Shown piece after piece: positions 33,803 to 43,685 of a DNA stretch of 56,910 nucleotides. Under the pieces are notes generated by a model. That model had not been told where the DNA came from. It made no database searches and saw nothing but the letters and a program-made list of their open reading frames with translations. The translations under genes were made by a program, and so were the position numbers. Position 1 is the first letter of the stretch. The number at the start of each line of letters is the position of its first letter. Source of the stretch: Hyphomicrobiales bacterium (GTDB lineage Bacteria > Pseudomonadota > Alphaproteobacteria > Rhizobiales > Rhizobiaceae); NCBI GenBank assembly GCA_900467745.1, contig UBQW01000015.1:1-56910 (forward strand). Direction: 5' to 3'.

Positions 33803-35188
33803 ATGCCTGACCTGATGCCGGTTCTCGCGCGCGCGGACCAGAATTTGCCCTCGAGCCTCGACAAGCTGTTCGAGCTGTTGCGGATCAAGTCGATTTCGAC
33901 CGATCCCGCTTACAAGGATGATTGCCACAAGGCGGCCGAGTGGCTGGTGGCCTATCTCCGCGACATCGGTTTCGACGCCTCGGTGCGCACCACGCCCGGC
34001 CACCCGATGGTCGTCGCCCATCACGATGGCGCCAGCTCTTCGGCCCCGCATGTGCTCTTCTATGGTCACTATGACGTGCAGCCGGTCGATCCCATCGATC
34101 TCTGGGACAACGACCCCTTCGAGCCTTCCGTGCAGGAAGCAGGCGGCCGCAAGATCCTGACCGGCCGCGGCACCGCCGACGACAAGGGCCAGCTGATGAC
34201 CTTCGTCGAAGCCTGCCGCGCCTATAAGGAAATCAACGGTGCGCTGCCCATCCGCGTGACGATCCTGTTCGAGGGTGAAGAGGAATCCGGCTCACCATCG
34301 CTGAAGCCGTTCCTGGAGGCCAATGCCGCCGAGCTGAAGGCCGACTATGCGCTGGTCTGCGATACCAGCATGTGGGACCGCGATACGCCGGCGATCGCAG
34401 GCACCCTTCGCGGCCTCGTCGGTGAAGAAGTGGTCGTCACCGCAGCCGACCGCGATCTGCATTCGGGCCTCTTCGGCGGTGCGGCAGCCAACCCGATCCA
34501 TATCCTGACGAAGATCCTCGCCGGCCTGCACGACGACACTGGCCGCATCACGCTGGATGGTTTCTATAAAGGCGTCGAGGAAACCCCTGAAAACATCAAG
34601 GCTTCCTGGGAAACGCTCGGCCTCACCACCGAGGGCTTCCTCGGCGAGGTCGGCCTGTCGGTTCCCTCGGGCGAGAAGGGCCGCTCGGTGCTGGAGCTCA
34701 CCTGGGCCCGCCCGACCGCTGAAGTCAACGGCATCTGGGGCGGCTATACCGGCGAGGGCTTCAAGACCGTGATCGCCGCCAAGGCATCCGCCAAGGTCTC
34801 CTTCCGCCTCGTCGGCACGCAGGACCCGGCCGCCATCCGCGACAGCTTCCGCGCTTACGTGCGCTCCAAACTCCCCGCCGATTGCTCGGTCGAGTTCCAC
34901 CCGCATGGCGGCTCGCCGGCCATCCACCTGTCCTATGATTCGCCTGTTCTGACCAAGGCGAAGACGGCGCTCTCCGACGAATGGCCGAAGCCCGCCGTCG
35001 TCATCGGCATGGGCGGCTCGATCCCGATCGTCGGCGATTTCCAGAAGATGCTCGGCATGGAATCGCTGCTGGTCGGCTTCGGCCTCAGCGACGACCGCAT
35101 CCATTCTCCGAACGAGAAGTACGAGCTGACGTCCTATCACAAGGGCATCCGCTCCTGGATCCGCATCATGGAAGCGCTGGCCGCCTGA
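33803..35188 (+). CDS. M20-family dipeptidase/amidohydrolase
   Basis: 461 residues. Dinuclear zinc ligands and catalytic residues are in place: HYDVQP near residue 88 (His and catalytic Asp), GTADDKG near 125 (bridging Asp) and EGEEESGS near 157 (general-base Glu and zinc Glu). A lid/dimer domain follows (about 200-360). The long form resembles cytosolic non-specific dipeptidases rather than DapE or ArgE. I chose the ATG at 33803 with AAGGAG at 33790. No signal peptide, so cytoplasmic. Confidence 0.92.
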   Translation: MPDLMPVLARADQNLPSSLDKLFELLRIKSISTDPAYKDDCHKAAEWLVAYLRDIGFDASVRTTPGHPMVVAHHDGASSSAPHVLFYGHYDVQPVDPIDLWDNDPFEPSVQEAGGRKILTGRGTADDKGQLMTFVEACRAYKEINGALPIRVTILFEGEEESGSPSLKPFLEANAAELKADYALVCDTSMWDRDTPAIAGTLRGLVGEEVVVTAADRDLHSGLFGGAAANPIHILTKILAGLHDDTGRITLDGFYKGVEETPENIKASWETLGLTTEGFLGEVGLSVPSGEKGRSVLELTWARPTAEVNGIWGGYTGEGFKTVIAAKASAKVSFRLVGTQDPAAIRDSFRAYVRSKLPADCSVEFHPHGGSPAIHLSYDSPVLTKAKTALSDEWPKPAVVIGMGGSIPIVGDFQKMLGMESLLVGFGLSDDRIHSPNEKYELTSYHKGIRSWIRIMEALAA

Positions 35189-35250
35189 TCAGCGTCTATG
35201 AAATGAAAAAGGCGCACCGATTTTTAAAGATCGGGGCGCCAGAGGAACAA

Positions 35251-35280
35251 AAAGGCCGGGTTGAAACCGGCCTTTCGTCA
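35251..35280 (+). terminator. Terminator after the dipeptidase gene
   Basis: AAAGGCCGG (35251-35259) pairs with CCGGCCTTT (35267-35275) around a 7-base loop. The T-run is short (TTTCGTC), so this is a moderate intrinsic terminator. Confidence 0.65.
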
Positions 35281-35667
35281 TTCGCTTCGCATCAGTGCCA
35301 GTACATCCGTGGTCAAAGTGAAAGCGAATATTGCAGTCAGACTGCCCGCTAAAGGTTAACGGAGCGTTAACGATAATTTCGCGATGAGCAGGTCAATTCT
35401 CCATGCGCTCCATGGTGCGGCTTGGTGATCGACGACTGCATCCGATGACCGGGATATCGTGATTGCGCCGGCCCATTTCAAGACCTTCGCGCTCGAACCG
35501 TTCAAGCTGTGTTCATCAGCGGATGCTATAAGTCATTGAAAGAAAAGTTGAATCACTCTCGCCAAACTTTGGCCGGGAAGCTGTTCACTGTTGTCTTGAT
35601 AAGGCGATAAGCCCGAGAGTTTTCTGAAGGGGCGGCGTTTCGGCCGCTCTATCTAGGGAGTGCAAGC
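35281..35667. other. Intergenic region upstream of the SH3 gene
   Basis: About 390 bases with no recognisable gene. A GTTAACG-GA-CGTTAAC-like inverted repeat occurs near 35356-35370. The 100 bases before the SH3 gene are the likely promoter and leader, but no confident -35/-10 pair can be named. Confidence 0.5.
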
Positions 35668-36549
35668 GTGAAGACCACATTGATGAAGATCACCGCCGTC
35701 GCAGCCTTGTTGCTGGCCCCGGTGGCGGCCGAGGCCGCCGAGGGGTTCGCGACCGCCAACGTCAACATGCGCGCCGGCCCGAGCACGCAGTATCCTGCTG
35801 TCACAGTCATTCCCGCTGGCGAATCCGTCGAAATCCACGGCTGCCTTGCCGATGTGCCTTGGTGCGATGTCGAGTTCTACAACGGCCGCGGCTGGGTCGC
35901 CGGCCGCTATGTGCAGGCGCTCTATCAGCAGCGCCGCGTCTATGTCGACCCGCAATATTATCGCCCGCTCGGCATCCCGACGGTCGTCTTCAGCGTCGGC
36001 AACTACTGGGATCGCTATTACCGCGACCGGTCCTTCTACGGTCAGCGCGACCGCTGGCGCCGCAACCCGGTCTATGACCGCCCGGCAGCCGTCCGCCCGC
36101 CGCCCGGCCCGGGCTTCGACAATCCCGGCCGTCCACGCCCTGGTTACGATTACAACCGCCCGGGTTTCGACAACAATCGCCCGCGTCCCGGCTTCGACAA
36201 TGGCCAGCCCAATTTCGATCGTGGCCCCGGTCGCGGTCCCGATTTTGGCCGCGGACCCGATCCGCGCCAGGACAATGGTGGCCGTCCGGGCCGCCCGCCG
36301 CAGTTTGACGATCAATCCGGTCGCGCCGGCATGCCCGGTCAGCCAGGCATGCCAGGTCAACCGGGTCAACCCGGCCGGCGTGGTGAGGGTGGCCAAGGCG
36401 GTCAGGGAGGACAGGCCGGCCAGCCAGGTCAGCCAGGCCAACCCGGACAGCCGGGCTTCGATCGCGGCCCGGATCGTCGCGACCACGACCGCCGCCGTCC
36501 GCCGGTCTGCCAGCCGGGCGATCCGAACTGCGGCCAGAACCAGCAGTGA
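35668..36549 (+). CDS. Exported SH3-domain protein with collagen-like tail
   Basis: 293 residues from a GTG start with AGGGAG at 35655-35660. A signal peptide (MKTTLMKITAVAALLLAPVAAEA-AEG) precedes a bacterial SH3_3 domain (about 25-85, NVNMRAGPSTQYPAVTVIPAGESVEIHGC) with a Cys pair at 59 and 66. Then comes a long Arg/Pro/Asp/Gly-rich region with FDN repeats. Residues 221-262 are 14 uninterrupted Gly-X-Y triplets (GMP, GQP, GRR, GEG, GQG, GQA), like bacterial collagen. A His/Arg/Asp-rich end with two Cys closes it. Probably periplasmic or surface located, perhaps wall-binding; function unknown. Confidence 0.85.
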   Translation: MKTTLMKITAVAALLLAPVAAEAAEGFATANVNMRAGPSTQYPAVTVIPAGESVEIHGCLADVPWCDVEFYNGRGWVAGRYVQALYQQRRVYVDPQYYRPLGIPTVVFSVGNYWDRYYRDRSFYGQRDRWRRNPVYDRPAAVRPPPGPGFDNPGRPRPGYDYNRPGFDNNRPRPGFDNGQPNFDRGPGRGPDFGRGPDPRQDNGGRPGRPPQFDDQSGRAGMPGQPGMPGQPGQPGRRGEGGQGGQGGQAGQPGQPGQPGQPGFDRGPDRRDHDRRRPPVCQPGDPNCGQNQQ

Positions 36550-36573
36550 TCAAGCACCAACAGTGGTTATGCG

Positions 36574-36605
36574 AAGGGCGATCGAAAGGTCGCCCTTTCT
36601 GTTTT
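36574..36605 (+). terminator. Terminator after the SH3/collagen-like gene
   Basis: AAGGGCGA (36574-36581) pairs with TCGCCCTT (36590-36597) around an 8-base loop, followed by TCTGTTTTG. Confidence 0.75.
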
Positions 36606-36750
36606 GTCGGGAAGAAACGAAAAGCCCGACGCTCCTGAGAGACGCCGGGCCTGAATTCGATCGGCTCGTGTTGAGGGGAGACGGCCGATCTGCCGCAAGG
36701 CGTGTTGCCTCGCTTGGGTAGAAATGGGTGAAAGCGGAAATGGTTCCGCG

Positions 36751-36933
36751 TCACCAGCCGGAAGCTGTATTTTTGCCGGATGCCATCAAGTCGCGCATGG
36801 CGGCGTAGGGGCCGTGCAGCATCTTCAGACGGCTCTCTTCCATCTTCGACAGCCGATGACGGCGCGCGAAATCATGCACGCTCCAGATCTCCCTGGGGCT
36901 GAAATCGTCTGCTGTTGCCGAATGGATGGTCAT
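36751..36933 (-). CDS. Small protein of unknown function
   Basis: 60 residues, MTIHSATADDFSPREIWSVH and onwards, ending NTASGW. It is soluble, with a basic helical middle (DFARRHRLSKMEESRLKML). AGGCAGA precedes the ATG at 36933. The frame extends upstream without a better start. Its length and charge pattern are those of small rhizobial proteins seen downstream of cell-envelope genes, but I cannot name a family. Confidence 0.6.
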   Translation of the reverse strand: MTIHSATADDFSPREIWSVHDFARRHRLSKMEESRLKMLHGPYAAMRDLMASGKNTASGW

Positions 36934-37063
36934 TGTCTGCCTGCTTGATGCGCTGAATGCGCGAATAAGAGGCGCAATCGCCGCGACATATGTCAGATTT
37001 GTGACAAAGGCAACGAATGGTAGCCATGTTGAGACAAAATGGCTCGTTTCGCGCATGCATACG

Positions 37064-37091
37064 AAAAAAGGCCCGCGACGGGCGGGCCTTT
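37064..37091 (-). terminator. Terminator of the GCG_CRPN gene (minus strand)
   Basis: AAAGGCCCGC (37067-37076) pairs with GCGGGCCTTT (37082-37091). On the minus strand the stem is followed by TTTTTT (plus-strand A-run 37064-37069), a typical intrinsic terminator 28 bases after the stop of the small exported protein gene. Confidence 0.85.
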
Positions 37092-37118
37092 CGAGTGGTC
37101 GGTGCGATCGTTTGTCGC

Positions 37119-37442
37119 TCAGTAGCGATAGCCGTAGCCGTCGCGTGCCCATGGCGGCGGGCGATGGCCGCGCTCATAGCGCCAGCCGTAACGCGGCGGC
37201 GGGCGGTGGCCCCAGCCGTAGTCGCGGTGGTAGCGGCGTTCGTAGCGCGGCGGCGGCGGGCGGCGCCAGTTCGGGCGGCAATCGCCCCAGGGCGTGACGT
37301 GGAAGCCACGACCGCAGGCGTAGTCGACCTTGACGACGTTGTTGGTGACGCCGCTCTGAACGGCGCCCATCGGCATGGCTTCGGCAACCGTGGCGCCAAG
37401 CCCGGTCAGTGCGATCGCGATCGCGATAATTGTCTTGCGCAT
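37119..37442 (-). CDS. Small exported GCG_CRPN-type protein
   Basis: 107 residues. A signal peptide (MRKTIIAIAIALTGLGATVAEA) is followed by the motif ACGRGFHVTPWGDCRPN, typical of small rhizobial proteins named for their Gly-Cys-Gly and Cys-Arg-Pro-Asn signatures. The tail is Arg/Tyr/Pro/Gly-rich with RPPPRY-like repeats. The two Cys may form a disulphide in the periplasm. Its function is unknown. AGGTG lies upstream of the ATG at 37442. It is divergent from the PBP gene. Confidence 0.82.
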   Translation of the reverse strand: MRKTIIAIAIALTGLGATVAEAMPMGAVQSGVTNNVVKVDYACGRGFHVTPWGDCRPNWRRPPPPRYERRYHRDYGWGHRPPPRYGWRYERGHRPPPWARDGYGYRY

Positions 37443-37747
37443 CTCTGCACCTCATTCCTTATGCAAGTCCCTTGCACGTGGATTAGAGGGCTGTTCGGGT
37501 GAATGGGAGCTGAACCAACCAAGGCATTATTGCGGCAGGCGACGCAGGGTAAAAACACTGTGTTCAAAAGCGTTTGCCTTTGGCTAACGAGGTCTTAACT
37601 CCCCCTTAAATCGCCGCATTTAAAGTTCAACCGGGTAAAGATGCGGCCAGCGTGATGCGGCCGCCGCAACCATCGGGCTTGAAGCCGGTGGATTGCGGGT
37701 TGGGGCAAACCTCGGTTTGCGATTGAAGCGAGGTTCAGCGGGCGTAT
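37443..37747. other. Divergent promoter region, GCG_CRPN gene and PBP gene
   Basis: About 305 bases with no gene. It should hold promoters for both flanking genes; an AT-richer part lies at 37545-37640. Short inverted repeats occur near 37677-37692 (GGGCTTGAAGCC) and 37711-37725 (AAACCTCGGTTT). No confident promoter can be assigned. Confidence 0.5.
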
Positions 37748-40258
37748 ATGGCAGGCAGGGGCAGATCAGGCGATAGAATCGAACCATCCTTCAGCGGCCG
37801 CGAGCGCCGCGACGATGGCGATGATTTCGCGCTCGGCGCCGATGACCGCGTCGCCGGTGGCGGACGCCCCGTCAAGCGCACGGCGCAGAAGTCCGCCCCA
37901 CGTCGCGAACCGCCCGCAAGGCGCGAACCCGATTCCGCCCGCTATGAGGATGATTACGACGACGAGCCGCGCTACCGCGAGCCGCCGCGCCGCCGCAATG
38001 GCGGTGGTGGCGGCAAGCGCCGGCGGCCGGAGCGCGAGGGCCTCGGCTTCTTCGGCCTCATTCGGCGCATGGTCTACTGGTGCATCGTGCTCGGCATCTG
38101 GGTCGGCATCGGCGTAACCGGCCTGGTCGTCTATTATGGCTCGCGCATGCCGAGCGCCAGCAGCTGGGAAATTCCCGCCCGTCCGCCCAACGTCAAGATC
38201 ACCTCGGTCGATGGCAGCGTGATCGCCAATCGTGGTGCCACCGGCGGCGAAGCCTTGGCGCTCGAAGACATGTCGCCCTATATCCCCGAAGCGATCGTCG
38301 CCATCGAGGACCGGCGCTTCTATTCGCATTATGGCGTCGATCCGCTCGGCCTCGCCCGCGCCTTCGTCACCAACCTGACCTCGGGCCACATGGTCCAGGG
38401 CGGCTCGACGCTGACGCAGCAGCTCGCCAAGAACCTCTTCCTCTCGCCTGACCGCACTTTAGAGCGTAAAGTCCAGGAAGTGCTGCTCTCCTTCTGGCTC
38501 GAGCAGAAATACACCAAGGACCAGATCCTTGCGATGTACTTGAACCGCGTCTTCTTCGGCTCCAACGCCTATGGTGTGGAAGCCGCCTCGCGGCGCTATT
38601 TCAACAAGTCTGCGCGCGATGTGAACCTCGGCGAAGCGGCACTGCTCGCCGGTCTCGTCAAGGCACCGTCGCGCCTGTCGCCGGCGCGCGATCCGCAGGC
38701 CGCAAACGACCGCGCCCAGGTCGTGCTGCAGGCCATGCGCGACCAGGGCATGATCTCCGACGACGAGGTCAAGACCGCGATGTCGCAGACACCCGCCAAG
38801 GCCAAGCGCTACTGGGATGGCGCCGGTCATTACGTGGCCGACATGGTCATGGACGAGCTTCCGGCCCTGATCGGCGACGTCAAGGAAGACATCGTCGTCG
38901 ACACCACCATCGACAAGACGCTGGAAAAGCGCGCCGAACAGTCTCTCAACGACGTGCTCGGCAAGGAAGGCGCCAAGCTCGATGCCTCGCAGGCAGCGCT
39001 CGTCTCGATCGACGGCACCGGCGCGATCCGCGCGTTGGTCGGCGGCCGCGATTATGCCGACAGCCAATTCAACCGCGCCGTCAAGGCCAAGCGCCAGCCG
39101 GGCTCCTCCTTCAAGCCCTTCGTCTATGCGGCAGCGCTCGAAAAAGGCCTGACACCGTTCTCCGTCTTCAACGACGCGCCCATCCGCATCGGCGACTGGA
39201 CGCCGGAGAATTACGAGAAAAAGTACAATGGCGAGGTGACGCTGGCGACAGCGCTGGCGAAATCACTGAACACGGTCGCTGCCCAGCTCGTCATGTATGA
39301 TGGCCCCGATCAGGTCATCAAGCTCGCCCACCGCCTCGGCATCGAGAGCGAGCTGCAGTCCAACGCCTCGATCGCGCTCGGCACCTCGGAAGTGTCGCTG
39401 ACGGAGCTGACCGGCGCCTACGCCGCCTTCATGAACGGCGGCTACAAGGCGACGCCGCATGTCATCCGCCGCGTGACCACGGCAGACGGCAGCAAGGTTC
39501 TCTACGAAAACACCTATGATAACCCGCCGCGCGTTCTCTCCGAAGCGGTCGCCGCCAACATGAATGCGATGATGATCGGCGTCGTCGAGCAGGGAACGGG
39601 CAAGGCCGCGAAGATCCCCGGCTGGCAGGTCGCCGGCAAGAGCGGAACGACGCAGAACTCCCGTGACGCTCTCTTCGTCGGCTTCACCAGCAATCTCACG
39701 ACGGGCGTGTGGTTCGGCAACGACGATGGCAAGCCGATGAAGAAGGTCACCGGCGGTGGTCTTCCGGCCAAGGCCTGGCAGGAATTCATGGTCGCCGCCC
39801 ACAAGGGCCTGTCGCCGGCGCCGCTCTTCGGCAACGGCCAGTTCGTCAATCCGGCGGCACCCATCGATAACGGCCAGCCGATGGCATCCAACGATCCGAA
39901 CATGCAGCCAAACATGCAGGGCGGCATGCCTAATGACATGCAGGGCAACATGACAGGCTCCACCGGCGGCATGCAGCCGCCCGTCGAGGAGCAAGGCACC
40001 ATCGGCAGCATCATTTCGGGCGTCTTCGGTGGCGGCGGCAACGACCAGCGGAGCCAGTATCCGCAGGCGCCGGTGCGTCGCGGTGGCCAGCAGCAGCCTC
40101 CGGTTTATGGCGGTCCCGTACCGCCCGCCGATGTCGCTCAGGACGAGGGTTATGGCTATGGAAATGCGCTGCCGCCGGGCGATGTCGGGGGTGGTCCGCA
40201 GCACCAGCCGTACCAGCCGCGCCGCACCACGCTTCTCGACCTGATCATGGGTGAGTAA
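37748..40258 (+). CDS. Class A penicillin-binding protein (PBP1-type)
   Basis: 836 residues; bifunctional peptidoglycan synthase. A basic/acidic cytoplasmic N-terminus of about 105 residues precedes one membrane helix (about 107-130). The GT51 transglycosylase has its catalytic Glu in AIEDRRFYSHYG (near 187) and STLTQQLAKNLF. The transpeptidase has the serine motif SSFK (near 453), SLN and KSGTT (near 631). The last 150 residues are a Met/Asn/Gln/Pro-rich low-complexity tail (PNMQGGMPNDMQGNM). The ATG at 37748 has no strong Shine-Dalgarno. Which paralogue name applies cannot be settled from sequence alone. Confidence 0.92.
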   Translation: MAGRGRSGDRIEPSFSGRERRDDGDDFALGADDRVAGGGRPVKRTAQKSAPRREPPARREPDSARYEDDYDDEPRYREPPRRRNGGGGGKRRRPEREGLGFFGLIRRMVYWCIVLGIWVGIGVTGLVVYYGSRMPSASSWEIPARPPNVKITSVDGSVIANRGATGGEALALEDMSPYIPEAIVAIEDRRFYSHYGVDPLGLARAFVTNLTSGHMVQGGSTLTQQLAKNLFLSPDRTLERKVQEVLLSFWLEQKYTKDQILAMYLNRVFFGSNAYGVEAASRRYFNKSARDVNLGEAALLAGLVKAPSRLSPARDPQAANDRAQVVLQAMRDQGMISDDEVKTAMSQTPAKAKRYWDGAGHYVADMVMDELPALIGDVKEDIVVDTTIDKTLEKRAEQSLNDVLGKEGAKLDASQAALVSIDGTGAIRALVGGRDYADSQFNRAVKAKRQPGSSFKPFVYAAALEKGLTPFSVFNDAPIRIGDWTPENYEKKYNGEVTLATALAKSLNTVAAQLVMYDGPDQVIKLAHRLGIESELQSNASIALGTSEVSLTELTGAYAAFMNGGYKATPHVIRRVTTADGSKVLYENTYDNPPRVLSEAVAANMNAMMIGVVEQGTGKAAKIPGWQVAGKSGTTQNSRDALFVGFTSNLTTGVWFGNDDGKPMKKVTGGGLPAKAWQEFMVAAHKGLSPAPLFGNGQFVNPAAPIDNGQPMASNDPNMQPNMQGGMPNDMQGNMTGSTGGMQPPVEEQGTIGSIISGVFGGGGNDQRSQYPQAPVRRGGQQQPPVYGGPVPPADVAQDEGYGYGNALPPGDVGGGPQHQPYQPRRTTLLDLIMGE

Positions 40259-40352
40259 ACGCTTTGCCGCGCAACAAAAAACGTGCCTTCGGGCGCGCGG
40301 CGAAAATTAATTGCTGTTGGCTTCTTTTGCTGGTTTTCAGGACATTTCCCGC

Positions 40353-40384
40353 CTTGCAGTCGCGAAAACCCGTCCTTATATACG
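40353..40384 (+). promoter_or_regulatory. RpoH (heat-shock) promoter of dnaK
   Basis: CTTG (40353-40356), 18 bases, then CTTATATACG (40375-40384) matches in full the alphaproteobacterial sigma-32 consensus CTTG-N17/18-CYTATNTNNG. It lies about 110 bases before the dnaK start, leaving a leader that contains CCCGTAAGGGGC-type short stems. Confidence 0.85.
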
Positions 40385-40494
40385 CCGCATCACCGCAATC
40401 ACGATTGCGTCAAACGTAGAGACCCATCCCGTAAGGGGCTGTCATCGAAATGCCTTCCCGGGGTTCAGACAGCTTGCTTCAAGGAGTAAATGAC

Positions 40495-42411
40495 ATGGCA
40501 AAAGTAATTGGTATCGACCTTGGAACGACAAATTCCTGCGTCGCTGTCATGGACGGCAAGGACGCAAAGGTCATCGAGAACGCCGAAGGTGCGCGCACCA
40601 CGCCTTCGATCGTTGCATTTTCCGAAGATGGCGAACGCCTCGTCGGTCAGCCGGCCAAGCGCCAGGCAGTCACCAACCCCACGGACACGCTGTTCGCAGT
40701 GAAGCGCCTCATCGGCCGCCGCTACGACGATCCGACGGTTGAAAAGGACAAGGGCCTCGTTCCCTTCGAGATCACCAAGGGCGACAACGGCGACGCATGG
40801 GTCAAGGCCCGCGGCACCGGCTATTCGCCTGCCCAGATCTCCGCGATGATCCTTCAGAAGATGAAGGAAACCGCTGAATCCTACCTCGGTGAAAAGGTCG
40901 AAAAGGCCGTCATCACCGTTCCCGCATACTTCAACGACGCACAGCGCCAGGCAACCAAGGATGCCGGTCGTATCGCTGGCCTCGAAGTTCTCCGCATCAT
41001 CAACGAGCCGACGGCGGCAGCGCTGGCCTACGGTCTCGACAAGAAGGACGGCAAGACGATCGCCGTTTACGACTTGGGTGGCGGTACCTTCGATATCTCG
41101 ATCCTCGAAATCGGCGACGGCGTCTTCGAAGTGAAGTCCACCAACGGCGATACGTTCCTCGGCGGTGAAGACTTCGACATGCGTCTCGTCGAATACCTCG
41201 TTGCCGAGTTCAAGAAGGACAACGGCATCGATCTCAAGGGCGACAAGCTTGCTCTGCAGCGCCTCAAGGAAGCTGCTGAAAAGGCCAAGATCGAACTCTC
41301 GTCCTCGCAGCAGACCGAAATCAACCTGCCGTTCATCACGGCAGATGCAACCGGTCCGAAGCACCTGACGCTGAAGCTGACCCGCGCCAAGCTCGAAAGC
41401 CTGGTCGACGATCTCGTCCAGCGCACCATCGCGCCGTGCAAGGCAGCCCTCAAGGATGCTGGCGTAACCCCTGCCGAGATCGACGAAGTCGTTCTGGTCG
41501 GTGGCATGAGCCGCATGCCGAAGGTGCAGGAAGTCGTCAAGCAGCTGTTCGGCAAGGAGCCGCACAAGGGCGTCAACCCGGATGAAGTCGTCGCTCTCGG
41601 CGCCGCCATCCAGGCCGGCGTTCTCCAGGGCGACGTCAAGGACGTTCTGCTTCTCGACGTAACCCCGCTGTCCCTCGGCATCGAAACGCTGGGTGGCGTC
41701 TTCACCCGTCTGATCGAGCGTAACACCACGATCCCGACGAAGAAGTCGCAGACCTTCTCGACCGCCGACGACAACCAGTCCGCCGTCACCATCCGCGTTT
41801 CGCAGGGCGAGCGCGAAATGGCTGCCGACAACAAGCTGCTCGGCCAGTTCGACCTCGTTGGCCTGCCGCCGGCACCGCGTGGCGTTCCGCAGATCGAAGT
41901 CACCTTCGATATCGACGCCAACGGCATCGTGCAGGTTTCGGCCAAGGACAAGGGCACCGGCAAGGAACAGCAGATCCGCATCCAGGCCTCTGGTGGTCTC
42001 TCCGACGCCGACATCGAAAAGATGGTCAAGGACGCCGAAGCCAATGCTGAAGCCGACAAGAAGCGTCGCGAAGGCGTTGAAGCCAAGAACCAGGCCGAAA
42101 GCCTGATCCACTCCAGCGAGAAGTCGCTGAAGGATTACGGCGACAAGGTCACCGAAGCCGATCGCACCGCGATCTCCGACGCGATTGCCGCTCTGAAGAC
42201 CTCCGTAGAGGCGACCGAGCCGGACGCCGAGGACATCAAGGCGAAGACCCAGACCCTCATGGAAGTGTCCATGAAGCTCGGTCAGGCGATCTACGAAGCG
42301 CAGCAGGCTGAAGGTGGCGCGGAAGACGCTTCCGCCGAAGCCGGCGATGACAATGTCGTCGATGCCGACTACGAAGAAGTCAAGGACGACGACCGCAAGA
42401 AGTCCGCGTAA
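40495..42411 (+). CDS. dnaK: Hsp70 chaperone DnaK
   Basis: 638 residues, standard length. The nucleotide-binding domain begins [27 protein letters not shown] and the linker [19 protein letters not shown] are conserved. The substrate-binding and lid domains follow, and the acidic end ([24 protein letters not shown]) is typical of proteobacterial DnaK. AAGGAG at 40481-40486 fixes the ATG at 40495; a longer frame from 40450 is an artefact. It works with DnaJ, encoded 85 bases downstream, and with GrpE, encoded elsewhere. Confidence 0.98.
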   Translation: MAKVIGIDLGTTNSCVAVMDGKDAKVIENAEGARTTPSIVAFSEDGERLVGQPAKRQAVTNPTDTLFAVKRLIGRRYDDPTVEKDKGLVPFEITKGDNGDAWVKARGTGYSPAQISAMILQKMKETAESYLGEKVEKAVITVPAYFNDAQRQATKDAGRIAGLEVLRIINEPTAAALAYGLDKKDGKTIAVYDLGGGTFDISILEIGDGVFEVKSTNGDTFLGGEDFDMRLVEYLVAEFKKDNGIDLKGDKLALQRLKEAAEKAKIELSSSQQTEINLPFITADATGPKHLTLKLTRAKLESLVDDLVQRTIAPCKAALKDAGVTPAEIDEVVLVGGMSRMPKVQEVVKQLFGKEPHKGVNPDEVVALGAAIQAGVLQGDVKDVLLLDVTPLSLGIETLGGVFTRLIERNTTIPTKKSQTFSTADDNQSAVTIRVSQGEREMAADNKLLGQFDLVGLPPAPRGVPQIEVTFDIDANGIVQVSAKDKGTGKEQQIRIQASGGLSDADIEKMVKDAEANAEADKKRREGVEAKNQAESLIHSSEKSLKDYGDKVTEADRTAISDAIAALKTSVEATEPDAEDIKAKTQTLMEVSMKLGQAIYEAQQAEGGAEDASAEAGDDNVVDADYEEVKDDDRKKSA

Positions 42412-42443
42412 GCGGCTCGCAACGGTCACGTTTGAAACTGACA

Positions 42444-42471
42444 TTCCGGCTGCTCACCATGGCAGCCGGAA
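42444..42471 (+). other. Perfect hairpin between dnaK and dnaJ
   Basis: TTCCGGCTGC (42444-42453) pairs with GCAGCCGGAA (42462-42471), ten pairs with an 8-base loop. No T-run follows, so it is more likely an mRNA-stabilising or attenuating element that gives more DnaK than DnaJ than a full terminator. Confidence 0.65.
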
Positions 42472-42496
42472 ATCCATTTCCGGGGTCTGATCCTTA

Positions 42497-43624
42497 ATGG
42501 CAAAAGCCGATTTTTACGAAACGCTGGGTGTCGCCAAGACGGCTGACGAAAAAGAGCTGAAGAGCGCTTTCCGCAAGCTGGCGATGAAATACCATCCGGA
42601 CAAGAATCCCGATGATCATACCGCCGAGCAGAAGTTCAAGGAAATCAACGAAGCCTACGAGACGCTGAAGGACCCGCAGAAGCGCGCGGCCTATGACCGC
42701 TACGGTCACGCGGCCTTCGAACATGGCGGCATGGGCGGCGGTGGCGGCGGTTTCGCCGGCGGCGGCTTCTCCGATATCTTCGAGGATATTTTCGGCGAGA
42801 TGATGGGCGGCGGCCGTGCAAGGCAGCGCTCGTCCGGCGGTCGCGAACGCGGCGCCGATCTTCGCTACAACATGGAAATTTCGCTGGAGGAATCCTTCTC
42901 CGGCAAGACGGCGCAAATCCGGGTTCCGACCTCGATCACTTGCGACGTCTGTTCCGGCTCCGGCGCCAAGCCCGGCACCCAGCCGAAGACCTGCGGCACC
43001 TGCCAGGGCTCCGGCCGCGTTCGCGCCGCACAGGGCTTCTTCTCCGTCGAGCGCACCTGCCCGACCTGCCACGGCCGCGGCCAGATCATCCCCGATCCCT
43101 GCACCAAGTGCCACGGCCAGGGCCGCGTGACTGAGGAGCGTTCGCTCTCGGTCAATATTCCGGCCGGTATCGAGGACGGCACCCGCATTCGCCTGCAGGG
43201 CGAGGGTGAGGCCGGCATGCGCGGTGGCCCGGCGGGCGATCTCTATATCTTCCTGTCGGTCAAGCCGCACGAGTTCTACCAGCGCGATGGAGCCGATCTC
43301 TACTGCGCCATCCCGATCTCGATGACGACGGCTGCCCTTGGCGGCACCTTCGATGTGGCGACACTCGACGGTACCAAGTCGCGCGTCACGGTTCCCGAGG
43401 GCACGCAGGCCGGCAAGCAGTTCCGCCTGAAGGGCAAGGGCATGCCGGTGCTGCGCTCCAGCCAGACCGGCGATCTCTACATCCAGATCCAGATCGAGAC
43501 CCCGCAGAAGCTCTCCAAGCGCCAGCGCGAGCTGCTGCAGGAATTCGAGGAGCTGTCGTCGAAGGAGAACAATCCGGAATCGACCGGCTTCTTCGCCCGC
43601 ATGAAGGAATTCTTCGAGGGCTGA
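42497..43624 (+). CDS. dnaJ: Hsp40 co-chaperone DnaJ
   Basis: 375 residues. The J domain has HPD in YHPDKNPDD, followed by a Gly/Phe-rich linker ([19 protein letters not shown]). Four CxxCxGxG zinc repeats follow ([32 protein letters not shown]) and then the C-terminal peptide-binding domains. It delivers clients to DnaK and stimulates its ATPase. Cotranscribed with dnaK; an intrinsic terminator follows. Confidence 0.97.
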   Translation: MAKADFYETLGVAKTADEKELKSAFRKLAMKYHPDKNPDDHTAEQKFKEINEAYETLKDPQKRAAYDRYGHAAFEHGGMGGGGGGFAGGGFSDIFEDIFGEMMGGGRARQRSSGGRERGADLRYNMEISLEESFSGKTAQIRVPTSITCDVCSGSGAKPGTQPKTCGTCQGSGRVRAAQGFFSVERTCPTCHGRGQIIPDPCTKCHGQGRVTEERSLSVNIPAGIEDGTRIRLQGEGEAGMRGGPAGDLYIFLSVKPHEFYQRDGADLYCAIPISMTTAALGGTFDVATLDGTKSRVTVPEGTQAGKQFRLKGKGMPVLRSSQTGDLYIQIQIETPQKLSKRQRELLQEFEELSSKENNPESTGFFARMKEFFEG

Positions 43625-43651
43625 TCGAAGACTTTCAGTAAAAATTCAGGG

Positions 43652-43685
43652 GCCCGGTTGTTCGCAACCGGGCTTTTCTATTTTT
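43652..43685 (+). terminator. Terminator of the dnaK-dnaJ operon
   Basis: GCCCGGTTG (43652-43660) and CAACCGGGC (43665-43673) close a TTCG tetraloop, followed by TTTTCTATTTTT. It is one of the strongest intrinsic terminators in the window. Confidence 0.93.

Noticed and set aside
40465..42444. Very long minus-strand open frame (659 codons) opposite dnaK
   Set aside because: It is the antisense shadow of dnaK in GC-rich DNA; composition is unlike real protein and it has no start signal or family resemblance.
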